This document shows positions 17,678 to 27,253 of a stretch of DNA of 64,000 nucleotides, in pieces. The translations under genes and the position numbers were made by a program. The notes beneath the pieces are model-generated. The model was not told where the DNA came from. It searched no databases and saw only the letters and a list, made by a program, of their open reading frames with translations. The stretch is from Aquibacillus albus (lineage in GTDB: Bacteria; Bacillota; Bacilli; Bacillales; Amphibacillaceae). The stretch's first letter is position 1; each line of letters opens with the position of its first letter. The stretch covers positions 62,001 to 126,000 of the forward strand of contig NZ_JAFBDR010000004.1 in assembly GCF_016908325.1 (NCBI RefSeq), given 5' to 3'.

Positions 17678-19978
17678 CTATTGAACTACTTGTTCCTTAC
17701 TAGCTTGATTTAACTTATCGATCATCTCTGTAAGCATTTCTTCTGTAAAGTGACCTTGACTGAAGTTTGCTAATGCACGTAACGGCATGTACTTCATCAT
17801 TGCTTCCATCATCTCTGCCATATCTTCATTATTGTCCGCTACATCCATGAGCGGATTGTTTTTATTTGCTTCTTTTAATAGCTCGGTTGCTAATGGTGCA
17901 AGTGTTGGATTTGCCATCAAGTCACCTACTAGCGTGTTTCGATGCACTGTTACACGCACTGGAACCGTAGATTCTACAAAAACTGTGTCTGTTAGCACAA
18001 TATCTCTCGATGATTTTCCGACTAAAATCTCAAATTCACCTGTTTCGACATGCCAATCTTGTAAATCAACATTGTAATAAGCAAAAGCACGCTTATCTAA
18101 TGTGAATATTAGCGATTTTTCTTCACCAGGCTCTAATTCTACTTTTTCAAACCCTTTTAATTCTTTTGCAGGTCGAACAACATTACTTTCTACATCTCTT
18201 ACATATAATTGCACCGTCTCTTTTCCTTTTATTTCCCCAGTATTTTTAACAGAAACCGTCACATCTACTGTATCGGTATCTTTGATTTGCTTTTCACTAA
18301 TCTGTAAGTTGCTGTACGTAAAATTCGTGTAGCTTAACCCATATCCAAATGGAAATAATGGTTCAATTTCCTTTGTATCATAATATCTATATCCGACAAA
18401 GATGCCTTCTTTGTATTCTACCGTGTCTCCTTCGCCTGGGAAGTTAAGGAAGGACGGGTTATCGCTTATTTTTATCGGGAATGTTTCCGCAAGCTTTCCG
18501 CTCGGGTTGACATTTCCATATAAAATATCGGCAACAGCTCCACCAACTGCTTGTCCACCTAAATATCCTTCAAGTAAACCTTTAACCTTATCAAGCCAAG
18601 GCATTTCAATTGGAGCACCATTACTTAGGACAACCACTACGTTCGGTTGTACTTCAGCCACTGCTTCGATTAAGATTCGGTGATTTTCTGGAATATTCAA
18701 ATGCACACGGTCATAACCCTCTGACTCATAACGATCTGGTAAGCCAACAAATAGTACAGCTGAATCGGATTGTGTAGCTGCTTGCTTCGCTTCCTCTATT
18801 AGCTGTTCATCCATTTGATCATCGTGCAAGTGATATCCTTCAGCATAGTTCACCTGGGCATCGTTGCCTACTAGACTTGTAATCTCTTCAAATACATTGT
18901 CGATTTTTGTAGGGTTAATATGGGAACTGCCGCCGCCTTGATATCTAGGCTTTTTAGCAAATGCTCCAATAACCGCCACTTTTTTATCTTTTGCCAAAGG
19001 TAGTACGTGGTCCTCGTTCTTTAAAAGAACCATGCCCTCACTAGCAGCTTTTCTTGCTAATTGATGGTGTTCTTTTTTATCATACGTTGCATTTTCTTTT
19101 TTATTGTCTACAGCCATAAAAATGATTTTTAGAATTCGTTCCACTGCTAAATCAAGTTTTTCTTCGACTAGCTTGCCGCTCTTCACAGCTTCCATGACTT
19201 TGTTCTCTCCTAAGCCATTACTTGCTGGCATTTCTAAGTCTAATCCAGTTTCTAAACCGTTATCTCTTTCATTGACAGCTCCCCAGTCAGAAACGACAAA
19301 ACCGTCAAATCCCCATTCATCACGAAGAATATCCGTTAATAGATTTTTATTTTCTGATGCAAATTCGCCATTTATTTTGTTATACGCACACATCACTGTC
19401 CATGGTTGTGCTTTTTTAACCGTATTTTCAAAGCTTGCTAAATAGATTTCCCGTAGTGTCCTTTCATCGATCACTGCATTCGTTGACATACGACGATGCT
19501 CTTGATTATTCGCAGCAAAGTGTTTTAACGAAGTTCCTACCCCTTGGCTTTGTACACCAAGGATGTGGTTTGCTGCCATTTCTGATGATAGGAATGGATC
19601 CTCTGAAAAATACTCAAAGTTACGACCACAAAGTGGAGAACGTTTAATGTTAGCTCCTGGTCCGAGGATAACTGCTACATCTTCTGCTTGAGATTCTTCC
19701 CCTAAAGCTACACCAACTTCTTTCATTAATTCTTTATTCCATGAGCTAGCTAATGTAACAGCAGAAGGAAAACAGGTCGCTGGTACACTATTCGCTAAAC
19801 CTAAATGATCCGCATCCTCTGCTTGTTTACGCAACCCATGCGGTCCGTCCGTAACCATAACAGAAGGAACTCCTAGCCTCTCTACACCTTTTAAATGCCA
19901 AAAGTCTAATCCAGAGCACATCCCTGCTTTTTCTTCTAATGTCATTTGTGAAATAATTGATTTTATATCTCTACTCAT
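17678..19978 (-). CDS. Glycoside hydrolase family 3 beta-glycosidase
   Basis: A 766-residue GH3 enzyme. The N-terminal barrel has [23 protein letters not shown] and the nucleophile Asp in VVSDWGAV (about residue 230). An (alpha/beta)6 domain with GGGSSHINP follows, then a fibronectin-III-like domain with [17 protein letters not shown]. The usual product is a beta-glucosidase, xylosidase or similar exo-enzyme. After the FnIII domain a 95-residue Met/Glu-rich helical tail is added (about residues 672-766), similar to the tail of the GH78 enzyme in this window. There is no signal peptide, so it is cytoplasmic. AGGAGGCAGGACA precedes the ATG, and a cre-like site lies just upstream. Confidence 0.93.
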   Translation of the reverse strand: MSRDIKSIISQMTLEEKAGMCSGLDFWHLKGVERLGVPSVMVTDGPHGLRKQAEDADHLGLANSVPATCFPSAVTLASSWNKELMKEVGVALGEESQAEDVAVILGPGANIKRSPLCGRNFEYFSEDPFLSSEMAANHILGVQSQGVGTSLKHFAANNQEHRRMSTNAVIDERTLREIYLASFENTVKKAQPWTVMCAYNKINGEFASENKNLLTDILRDEWGFDGFVVSDWGAVNERDNGLETGLDLEMPASNGLGENKVMEAVKSGKLVEEKLDLAVERILKIIFMAVDNKKENATYDKKEHHQLARKAASEGMVLLKNEDHVLPLAKDKKVAVIGAFAKKPRYQGGGSSHINPTKIDNVFEEITSLVGNDAQVNYAEGYHLHDDQMDEQLIEEAKQAATQSDSAVLFVGLPDRYESEGYDRVHLNIPENHRILIEAVAEVQPNVVVVLSNGAPIEMPWLDKVKGLLEGYLGGQAVGGAVADILYGNVNPSGKLAETFPIKISDNPSFLNFPGEGDTVEYKEGIFVGYRYYDTKEIEPLFPFGYGLSYTNFTYSNLQISEKQIKDTDTVDVTVSVKNTGEIKGKETVQLYVRDVESNVVRPAKELKGFEKVELEPGEEKSLIFTLDKRAFAYYNVDLQDWHVETGEFEILVGKSSRDIVLTDTVFVESTVPVRVTVHRNTLVGDLMANPTLAPLATELLKEANKNNPLMDVADNNEDMAEMMEAMMKYMPLRALANFSQGHFTEEMLTEMIDKLNQASKEQVVQ

Positions 19979-20002
19979 TGTCCTGCCTCCTAAAAAAGAA
20001 AT

Positions 20003-20018
20003 CGGTAAACGCTTTCTA
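20003..20018 (-). promoter_or_regulatory. cre-like site upstream of GH3
   Basis: On the minus strand TAGAAAGCGTTTACCG, 25 bases before the GH3 start, matches the cre core. The remaining part of the 305-base gap (19979-20283) is AT-rich and contains only the terminator at 20158-20201. Confidence 0.5.
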
Positions 20019-20157
20019 TGTAGAGTATTATAAAGCTTACATGCAAATAAAAATTGTATTTTTTTAATTATTTTATCGTTTTATTAATACCCGTTTCATT
20101 AGTGTAGTCATTAAAAATTACAAATTACTATTAACATAGAATTACTAGCCAATAAAA

Positions 20158-20201
20158 AAGAGGCCTTCAAAATTGTAACAATCAATAATGAGAAGCCTCT
20201 T
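20158..20201 (-). terminator. Terminator after the DUF1593 gene
   Basis: AAGAGGC pairs with GCCTCTT, extended by CTTC/GAAG around a single bulge. It is followed on the minus strand by a T-rich stretch. Confidence 0.65.
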
Positions 20202-20283
20202 AATTGTTTAAGTTATTAGTAAAACGGTAGCACTTAAATATTTGCTTTTTCAATTATTAGACTCATAGATACACTTTCACTTG

Positions 20284-21792
20284 CTATCTAACTGTCAAAA
20301 TCACTCGTTGGTAATGTTTTAGTTCATGCATACCATCATCTTTCACTTCCGCTATTATATGAATTGTGTCTCCTGACTTTGCGTCTTCTGGAATTGTTAA
20401 GGTTACAGTATCCGTATCACTACCTGAAAGAGTAATACTATCAGTTACTTCCCCGCTATTTAATTCTCGATGAAGCCCAAATTGCATATCACCTTGAAGA
20501 ACTTGTTCTACTTTTAATGGCGAGACCTTTGAATCTTCATACGTATCCGCCTCAAAATACCTCCACCAACTGTATGTTAAATGATCCCCATCTGGATCTG
20601 TGCCGATTGCATGGAGAGTAACTTCTTCACCTTGCTCAACCTCTAAATCTAGCCCTTCTTTAACTGTAAGAGTAGGATTATGGTTTGCATCCTCATAATT
20701 GGAGGCTACTACCCAGTCTGCGCGTGCAGCAAAGTCACTCTGAATATCATCAAACCATCTCATTAAGCTATACTCAGCTTCGTATCGATTTGTGTATACA
20801 TCGTAATCTAAAACGGTGTTTTTATATAGCCTCTCATTCACAACACCAAAACGTCCACCCCATCCACCATAAGATGGATCTTCTATACTTCTTAACCCAT
20901 TATTAATTAGGTAGAAGAATGATGGTGAATCACCCTCCGATATAAAATCATAGCGGTTGTATTGAGGGTTATTTGTTAAATATTCATCACTACCACGTTG
21001 CTCTTCTGGAAGTTCTCCTTCGATGATATTGCCATCCCCCATGAGAGCATATAATTCTAGTAGTTTTCCATGACCTTTCTTAATATGTTCATAATTCCAA
21101 TCTCCTTGTAACTTACTATTCACTTCGTCTGCATGAAACTTCCATGCATAAGCGAAATGCCAAAAATTTGATTGATCATTTATAATTCTAATGTCCGACC
21201 AATTTTCCGCAATGTAGGAGCTATAACTTTCATCCTGATCCAAAATAATATATATCACTAATTTATCACTTACCCTTTTCTTGATAGACTCCCAATCACT
21301 CGTATTCTCGTACTCTTCTTGTATTGACTTTAGTGCTCTAGCTGTTGTATTTGTCCCTCCCCATGTTTGCACATATAAATCTCTGTCATCATTATCCAAA
21401 AATAATTCTTTTAGAAATTCTGAGCCCTCAGTTACTTTTTCCATTTCACCCGCATTAGAAATATTTCCAATCTTAGTCACTTTTCTTATATAGTCTGGCT
21501 CAGGATAACCAACTGCATGTTTTATTAAATTAGGGTAAGCTTCCTCATAAGCATCAATTATGTCAAATAACCATTGAGTTCCTGTCCATCTAAACGGTTC
21601 AATGCCCCGTTTTTCATCACCAGCATAGTGGTACATAGAGCTAGTAAGCACGATCCCTTCCAAATTCACTTCATTTGAATACAGAAGAAAACGGATAACA
21701 GAGTTCATATCGTCTACTTCTCCGTCTGTTGTCACAACTGTACGAGGTCTCGATTCAAGTTTTAATTTAAGCTCCTCATCTTTAAATACCAT
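20284..21792 (-). CDS. DUF1593 (Sde182-type) nucleoside-hydrolase-like protein
   Basis: A 502-residue protein. The N-terminal 350 residues resemble the nucleoside-hydrolase-like DUF1593 domain: VVTTDGEVDDMNSVIRFLLYSNE at residues 19-41 holds an Asp cluster like the calcium site of nucleoside hydrolases, and GGWGGRFG follows later. The C-terminal 120 residues form an Ig-like domain (TDPDGDHLTYSWWRY, DTVTLTIPEDAKSGDTIHIIAEV). Characterised relatives are few; a carbohydrate role is likely because family members lie in polysaccharide loci. Unlike many relatives it has no signal peptide, so it is cytoplasmic. It is the last gene of the isomerase-transketolase-kinase group but is separated from the kinase by 250 bases with a hairpin, so its expression may be lower or independent. 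Confidence 0.82.
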   Translation of the reverse strand: MVFKDEELKLKLESRPRTVVTTDGEVDDMNSVIRFLLYSNEVNLEGIVLTSSMYHYAGDEKRGIEPFRWTGTQWLFDIIDAYEEAYPNLIKHAVGYPEPDYIRKVTKIGNISNAGEMEKVTEGSEFLKELFLDNDDRDLYVQTWGGTNTTARALKSIQEEYENTSDWESIKKRVSDKLVIYIILDQDESYSSYIAENWSDIRIINDQSNFWHFAYAWKFHADEVNSKLQGDWNYEHIKKGHGKLLELYALMGDGNIIEGELPEEQRGSDEYLTNNPQYNRYDFISEGDSPSFFYLINNGLRSIEDPSYGGWGGRFGVVNERLYKNTVLDYDVYTNRYEAEYSLMRWFDDIQSDFAARADWVVASNYEDANHNPTLTVKEGLDLEVEQGEEVTLHAIGTDPDGDHLTYSWWRYFEADTYEDSKVSPLKVEQVLQGDMQFGLHRELNSGEVTDSITLSGSDTDTVTLTIPEDAKSGDTIHIIAEVKDDGMHELKHYQRVILTVR

Positions 21793-21854
21793 TTCAAAAT
21801 CACCAACCCTTATTCATCTAAAATCAATTTTTAGGACCTCTTAGTAAAAATATA

Positions 21855-21900
21855 GAGCTCTCCTAGTCCAGGAATATGTTCCGGTCAACTAGAAAAGCTC
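21855..21900 (-). terminator. Compound hairpin between kinase and DUF1593 genes
   Basis: GAGCT...CTAGT pairs with ACTAG...AGCTC around an inner GGAATATGTTCC palindrome. On the minus strand it runs into TATATTTTTAC. It lies only 62 bases before the DUF1593 start, so it may be an attenuator. The rest of the 250-base gap is AT-rich. Confidence 0.55.
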
Positions 21901-22042
21901 CAAACTTTTATAAGACAGATGAGTACTTCTTTCCACCATTGTTTAAATCATTCTTATCTCTCTTATACCGATGGAAAGGTTCAGTAACACCAATTTTGTT
22001 CATAAATTTTCTATGGTTGATACTTTATAATTTATATATGAC

Positions 22043-23545
22043 TTATTTACTCACCATAAAGTCATCTTCTACTAAGACACTTTCCACAGCCGCTTTCCAT
22101 TCCTGATAATATCTTACTCTATATTCATCAGCCATTTCAGCTAGATAAACTTTATTACTCTGATTTAAATCTATAATCTCATCTATTGAATTCCAAATAC
22201 CTACCCCTAAACCACCAAGGTATACGGACCCCATGCTTGACAGCTCAGCTGTATTGGAGGCTATTACACTAATCCCTAACATATCAGCTATATATTGTAC
22301 TAAGAATTGATTGCTCGTTGCACCACCATCAACCTTTAGTGATTTTATTTTTATTCCCGCTTCTTTTTCGATTAAATGAATGATATCTTTCACTTGATAG
22401 GCAATACTTTCTAACCCAGCTCGAATAATATGTGCTTTGCCAGTAGCTCGACTCATCCCTATGATTGCAGCACGTGTATTCGGGCTCCAATATGGTGCAC
22501 CCAAACCAACAAATGCAGGAACTAAATAGACTCCTTGATTACTAGAAAGATCTTTTACTAAATGTTCAGCTTCTTCAAAATCATTAAATAACTCAAGGTC
22601 CTTATACATCCAATTAATGACATCGCCTGTTGCCCGAATAATTCCCTCTAGTGCATAATTAACTTTTCCTTCATATCCCCATGCTACTGAAGTAACTAAT
22701 CCATTCTTCGTTTCTACCAAGTCATCTGTATGAACTAATAAGGATGTTCCTGTTCCAAAGGTCGCTTTAGCCATCCCTTTTTCAAAACAACGTTGGCCAA
22801 ACAAGGCACCTTGGGAATCACCAATTACACCTGATATCGGTACTTGGAGTAATGCTAGATCCGTCGTTTCGCCATACATCGAATCACAGTTTTTCACAAC
22901 TGGCAACATAGAACGCGGAATATCAAAAATCTCAAGCAATTCATCATCCCATTGTAAGGTGTGTATGTTAAATAGTAGCGTTCTACTCGCATTCGTTACG
23001 TCTGTTGCATGAACATTTCCTTCTGTTAATTTCCATATTAACCAGCTATCGATTGTGCCTAATAGTAACTTACCTTTTGCAGCTTTTTCCTTTGCACCTT
23101 CTACATGATCAAGTATCCATTTTACCTTAGAGGCTGAGAAATAAGGATCAATCGTTAAACCAGTTTTTGATTTAACCGTACGTTCATAACCTTGATCTTT
23201 TAATTGTTGGCAAATAGTTGTCGTTCGTCTACATTGCCAAACAACCGCATTGTAAATTGGCTCACCCGTATCTTTATCCCATACAACAACCGTTTCTCTT
23301 TGGTTTGTAATGGACAAGACCTTGATTTCTCCAGCTTTGATTGGTGCTGTATCAATCACTTCGTTGAGAAGTTTTTTTACATTTTCATAGATTTCTAATG
23401 GATCATGCTCTACCCAATCATCATGTGGATAGTACTGTTTATGTTGTTTTGATTCCTTAAAAATAATTTGTCCTTCTGAATTAACAACTAGTGCCTTTGT
23501 TCCAGAAGTACTTTGGTCTAATCCAAGGATATAGTCTGTTTTCAT
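22043..23545 (-). CDS. FGGY-family carbohydrate kinase
   Basis: A 500-residue sugar kinase with the ASKHA fold: the N-terminal phosphate loop GLDQSTSGTKALV (from residue 8), VVWQCRRT, and the C-terminal FGGY regions with VDGGATSNQFLVQYIADMLG. Sequence feel is close to glycerol kinase, but the setting beside a ketol-isomerase and a split transketolase argues for a ketose substrate. In the known D-apiose pathway an FGGY kinase phosphorylates D-apulose, and that is my preferred inference. Xylulose, ribulose or erythrulose kinase remain alternatives. GAGGTGTCTTATC precedes the ATG, 15 bases after the transketolase subunit, so it is in the same operon. Confidence 0.88.
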   Translation of the reverse strand: MKTDYILGLDQSTSGTKALVVNSEGQIIFKESKQHKQYYPHDDWVEHDPLEIYENVKKLLNEVIDTAPIKAGEIKVLSITNQRETVVVWDKDTGEPIYNAVVWQCRRTTTICQQLKDQGYERTVKSKTGLTIDPYFSASKVKWILDHVEGAKEKAAKGKLLLGTIDSWLIWKLTEGNVHATDVTNASRTLLFNIHTLQWDDELLEIFDIPRSMLPVVKNCDSMYGETTDLALLQVPISGVIGDSQGALFGQRCFEKGMAKATFGTGTSLLVHTDDLVETKNGLVTSVAWGYEGKVNYALEGIIRATGDVINWMYKDLELFNDFEEAEHLVKDLSSNQGVYLVPAFVGLGAPYWSPNTRAAIIGMSRATGKAHIIRAGLESIAYQVKDIIHLIEKEAGIKIKSLKVDGGATSNQFLVQYIADMLGISVIASNTAELSSMGSVYLGGLGVGIWNSIDEIIDLNQSNKVYLAEMADEYRVRYYQEWKAAVESVLVEDDFMVSK

Positions 23546-23560
23546 GATAAGACACCTCGT

Positions 23561-24526
23561 TTAATTACCAATCATTTGTTTTGCTATCCTGGAAACATTC
23601 GCAGCACTTATTCCATAATGATTAAATACTTCCGGTGTTTTGCCAGTAATAGCTGGTTCATCTGGAATACCAATAATTTTCATTGGTACGGGCTGATTCT
23701 GTGAAACTACTTCTGATACAGCAGCCCCTAACCCTCCATAAATACTATGTTCTTCCATCGTAATAATCCTACCCGTTTCTTTAGCCGCTTTAATAATTGC
23801 AGCTTCATCTAACGGTTTAATGGTATGCATATTAAGCACTCGACAGCTAACACCATCATTTTGCAGTGCTTCTGCTGTATCTAAAGCTACACGTACTGTT
23901 TCACCAGTTGCTATGATGGTAATGTCATTTCCTTCTTTCATTGTTACTGCTTTGCCGATTTCGAAATGATAGTCATCATTTAAGTAGCTATCTTCAACTG
24001 GATTTCTGCCAATTCTTAGATAAACAGGTGTGTCATAATCTATCAGCGCTTCAATCATTTTTTTCGTTTCATGACGGTCGGCTGGCATCATGACATGCAA
24101 ACCAGGAATTGCTCGGGTTACAGCTAAATCTTGTACGGAATGGTGTGACATACCTAGCGCCCCATAACTTACTCCACCACTAATACCAATTAATTTCACA
24201 TTGGTTCTCGAGTAAGCAACATCAACTTTAATTTGCTCAATACTTCTCATACTTAAAAAGCAAGCCGGTGAAGCTACAAATGGCTTTTTTCCTGAAGCAG
24301 CCAACCCAGCTGCTATTCCAACCAAATTTTGCTCAGCAATTCCTACTTCTACTAACTGATCCGGTAACTCTTCTGCGAATGGAACCATGGATGCAGATCC
24401 CCTAGAGTCACTCGTTAAAACAAGAATATCTTTATTTACGTTTGCTAACCCTAATAACGTATCACTAACTACTTTGCGGTTTGCTATTTTATTTCCACTG
24501 TTTGCTTTAAGCGCTACATTATTCAT
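23561..24526 (-). CDS. Transketolase C-terminal subunit
   Basis: A 321-residue protein containing the pyrimidine-binding domain (VEVGIAEQNLVGIAAGLAASGKKPFV with the catalytic Glu, FLSMRSIEQIKVDVAYS) and the C-terminal domain of transketolase (ITMEEHSIYGGLGAAVSEVV). It needs the partner encoded just upstream, whose stop codon overlaps its ATG by four bases (ATGA), to form a thiamine-diphosphate enzyme. Split transketolases act on various ketose phosphates; in D-apiose catabolism the AptA/AptB pair cleaves D-apulose 4-phosphate. Operon position between isomerase and kinase supports a dedicated catabolic role rather than the housekeeping pentose-phosphate enzyme. A candidate homologue of AptB; the exact substrate is an inference. 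Confidence 0.9.
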   Translation of the reverse strand: MNNVALKANSGNKIANRKVVSDTLLGLANVNKDILVLTSDSRGSASMVPFAEELPDQLVEVGIAEQNLVGIAAGLAASGKKPFVASPACFLSMRSIEQIKVDVAYSRTNVKLIGISGGVSYGALGMSHHSVQDLAVTRAIPGLHVMMPADRHETKKMIEALIDYDTPVYLRIGRNPVEDSYLNDDYHFEIGKAVTMKEGNDITIIATGETVRVALDTAEALQNDGVSCRVLNMHTIKPLDEAAIIKAAKETGRIITMEEHSIYGGLGAAVSEVVSQNQPVPMKIIGIPDEPAITGKTPEVFNHYGISAANVSRIAKQMIGN

Positions 24527-25353
24527 TGTAATACCTCCAATTGCTTTGTTAGCTCACCCATCGCCTGTTCATACTCTTCCTGGCTAGGAACTTTGTGATG
24601 CCAACCAGCTACATTTTCCGCTAATGAAACGCCTTTACCTTTCACTGTGTTTGCAAGTACCAGTGTTGGCTTTCCAGATGCATATGGTGCTTTTTTGAAA
24701 GTATTAACTAATTCAACTACATCGTTACCATCAACTTCCACTACTTCCCAACCAAAACTTCTCCACTTTTCATCTAACGGCTCATTACTCATAACATCTG
24801 ATGTGCTACCAGTAATTTGCAGACGATTTCGATCAATAATACCTATTAAATTATCCAGTTTATATTGTGAAGCAGACATTGCCGCTTCCCAAACAGATCC
24901 TTCCGCTTGTTCTCCATCGCCCATCAATGTGTAAACACGGTAAGCTTTGTTGTCCATTTTAGCTGCTAAGGCCATACCTACTGAAATCGATAATCCATGT
25001 CCTAGCGCACCTGTATTCATTTCTACACCTGGCACTTTATTGTTTGGATGTCCGATTAATCTAGAATTAAATTGTGAGAATGTGCTTAGTTCATCCTTTG
25101 GAAAGAAACCTTTATCCGCCAAGACTGCCCAATAGGACTCGACAGCATGGCCCTTACTTTGAACATAACGATCTCGATCTTCCCAATTCGGATTTTTAGG
25201 ATCGACATTCATAACCCCATAATATAAAGCTGTTAAAATATCTGTATTTGATAATGATGAACCTGTATGGCCAGTACCTGCTTCATAAATCATCTTGATT
25301 AAATCTTTTCGAATTTGAGCTGCTTTTCGCTTCAAAAATAAATCATCTACCAT
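24523..25353 (-). CDS. Transketolase N-terminal subunit
   Basis: A 276-residue protein with the thiamine-diphosphate-binding half of transketolase: GHTGSSLSNTDIL, GHGLSISVGMALAAK and the GDGEQAEGSVWEA motif that binds the Mg2+-diphosphate. It forms one active site with the next gene product. AAGGAGGGTGTAAAT precedes the ATG. It follows the isomerase gene by 51 bases, so isomerase, both transketolase halves and kinase form one transcript. A candidate homologue of AptA of the D-apiose pathway; a general ketose-phosphate transketolase is the alternative. Confidence 0.9.
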   Translation of the reverse strand: MVDDLFLKRKAAQIRKDLIKMIYEAGTGHTGSSLSNTDILTALYYGVMNVDPKNPNWEDRDRYVQSKGHAVESYWAVLADKGFFPKDELSTFSQFNSRLIGHPNNKVPGVEMNTGALGHGLSISVGMALAAKMDNKAYRVYTLMGDGEQAEGSVWEAAMSASQYKLDNLIGIIDRNRLQITGSTSDVMSNEPLDEKWRSFGWEVVEVDGNDVVELVNTFKKAPYASGKPTLVLANTVKGKGVSLAENVAGWHHKVPSQEEYEQAMGELTKQLEVLQ

Positions 25354-25404
25354 ATTTACACCCTCCTTAAGTATTGTTCCATATGCAAAAGTGAGCCTTT
25401 ATCT

Positions 25405-26841
25405 TTATTTATTTATGTCACTTCCACGTAACCAGGATTTAATTTCTTGTTCTGTAGGATCAACTGGGTCTGGTTTCAATCCTGGAATGTACTGACAAGC
25501 CTCATATATAACCGGAATAACATTAGCGTGAATACCTGTTGAGTGGTGAATATAAGGCCCTTTTACTAGTGTTTCTTCCCACAATGGCCAATCGTTCACT
25601 TCTACCCACACATACGAACCTCTTGAGTACGGCCCTTCAATCCCTTTCGCTTTTCCTAAGAAGATCGAGTATTCCCCGTGATCTCCATCAAATCGTGCAA
25701 TTGTCATATCTCCACCTTTGATTTTTCCTTCATGTGTTCCAGGTGAATGGTCTTCAAACAAGAAATGTCTTTTCAACTTCGGTTTTTCTTCTTCACTCAG
25801 TGATACCGGAAAGTTTCCACAATGGAATAGTAATTCTCCATTTGGATTTTCAGGGTGTCTAACCGTGATATCAGCAAAAAATGTTGGTGACGTATTTAAA
25901 GTTGCTGCCTGAACCATAATCGATGTAATCGCACCATGAATATCCGTTTCGCAAGTAACTGGAATTTGCTCATCCGTTAAGATTGCGTTTGCTAAGCATG
26001 GCATGATTCCAATAATGTCTTGTAATGTTGACCAACATTGAATCGCAATTGCCGAGCTGCTAGTTTCATCGGCCATTTGCTTCATTGCAACCTTTAATGA
26101 AGCGATTCGACGAACATGTTCATCGCCAACCTCACTCCAGTCAAGCGTATCTTTTATATATTTAATTGCTTCATCTAGTTCTGGACTATCTGTTTTTTCC
26201 ACCCTTAGCGTTCTTTGCTTTACGTCATCTAACGTTACCGGATGAATTTGAATTCCAAACTTTTCGAGCAATTCACCTTCATTACAAATAACTGACCAAA
26301 AATCAGAAGGACGAGTGGAAATTTGTAATATTCTTAATTCCTTGAATCGCTTAACAACGTTAGCTGCACCAATGAAATTCTTAAATCCTCTTTCAAACAC
26401 GTGTGAATCAACTGCACTGTTTGTGATATATGTAAATGGAACATTAAACCTTCGAAGCACTTTCCCAGTTGCAAACATTCCACATTGCGTATCACGTAGT
26501 CGCATTCCATTTTCTAATGGCGCTTCGTCTCTTGGTCCCCAGAGCAAGACTGGCTTATCTATAGCTTGTGCAACACGAGCAACAATATCTTCCGTTCCAA
26601 AATTACAGTGCGGGAAAAACAAAGCATCTACACCTGCATCTCTAAAGCGTTTAATGACCTGTGGTTCCTCTGCCCGATTGTAAAGTAACCCTTCGTCGTT
26701 AATCCCTTCTAAATCAACAATCTCAATATCTAATCCAAAACTTTCAATTTGGTCTCGAATTAAACCTTTATACTTGTACGCATCTTCCTTACTAAATACA
26801 AAACGTCTTGTAGGCGCAAATCCTAATTTAATTTTGTCCAT
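25405..26841 (-). CDS. L-fucose/L-arabinose-isomerase-like sugar isomerase
   Basis: A 478-residue protein of the fucose/arabinose isomerase superfamily. The N-terminal Rossmann-like domain has LLWGPRDEAPLENGMRLRDTQ, and the metal-binding C-terminal part has CETDIHGAITS, RFDGDHGEYS and HHSTGIHANVIP. These enzymes convert aldoses to ketoses with a divalent metal. It is the first gene of the isomerase-transketolase-kinase operon, so it should make the ketose phosphorylated by the FGGY kinase. The D-apiose isomerase I know of belongs, as far as I recall, to the xylose-isomerase TIM-barrel group, so if the substrate is apiose this would be a different enzyme type for the same step. GGAGGTAAGGGGA precedes the ATG. 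Confidence 0.82.
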   Translation of the reverse strand: MDKIKLGFAPTRRFVFSKEDAYKYKGLIRDQIESFGLDIEIVDLEGINDEGLLYNRAEEPQVIKRFRDAGVDALFFPHCNFGTEDIVARVAQAIDKPVLLWGPRDEAPLENGMRLRDTQCGMFATGKVLRRFNVPFTYITNSAVDSHVFERGFKNFIGAANVVKRFKELRILQISTRPSDFWSVICNEGELLEKFGIQIHPVTLDDVKQRTLRVEKTDSPELDEAIKYIKDTLDWSEVGDEHVRRIASLKVAMKQMADETSSSAIAIQCWSTLQDIIGIMPCLANAILTDEQIPVTCETDIHGAITSIMVQAATLNTSPTFFADITVRHPENPNGELLFHCGNFPVSLSEEEKPKLKRHFLFEDHSPGTHEGKIKGGDMTIARFDGDHGEYSIFLGKAKGIEGPYSRGSYVWVEVNDWPLWEETLVKGPYIHHSTGIHANVIPVIYEACQYIPGLKPDPVDPTEQEIKSWLRGSDINK

Positions 26842-26887
26842 TCCCCTTACCTCCAGTTTTATAATTCTACGAATTTACTTGTCTATT

Positions 26888-26985
26888 AATTTAGTTACGT
26901 GAACACACTAAATTAAGCGCATACATAAATACTAAACTAAAACAATCATTTCTAACTCTTACCAAGTGTTTAGTTGATTAGTTTA
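26888..26985. promoter_or_regulatory. Candidate LacI-family operators in the isomerase promoter region
   Basis: AATTTAGT (26888-26895) and ACTAAATT (26907-26914) form a perfect 8-bp inverted repeat. ACTAAACTAAAAC (26931-26943) faces GTTTAGTTGATTAGTTTA (26968-26985), which covers the transcription start expected from the promoter at 26999-27027. A repressor bound here would block the isomerase operon. The whole 412-base gap 26842-27253 contains no gene. Confidence 0.5.
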
Positions 26986-26998
26986 TTGCTTTGATTGT

Positions 26999-27027
26999 AT
27001 AATAGCAATTCACATCTAAACAGTCAA
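26999..27027 (-). promoter_or_regulatory. Sigma-A promoter of the isomerase operon
   Basis: TTGACT at 27022-27027 and TATTAT at 26999-27004 are 17 bases apart on the minus strand. The upstream A-rich stretch with AATTCATTAAAAA is closely copied upstream of the ABC importer promoter. Confidence 0.65.
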
Positions 27028-27253
27028 TGATTTTTAATGAATTTTTTTAGTTAATAACAGGTAAAAAAATAAAGTATTTTAGTTGATGTGACTCTGACCC
27101 TTACAAAAACAACCTATAAATTACATTTTTACTTTAAGATTCATTAATATTTGATAGCTAAACATAACTAAAACTTTTTACTTTATGATATAATAACAGT
27201 ATGAGTGTTTATAAACAGCATATTTTATATAAATAGGGTAGGTGTAAAATTTT

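Noticed and set aside
22043-23545. Glycerol kinase (glpK)
   Set aside because: Motifs resemble GlpK, but no glpF or glpD is near and the operon encodes isomerase and transketolase subunits.
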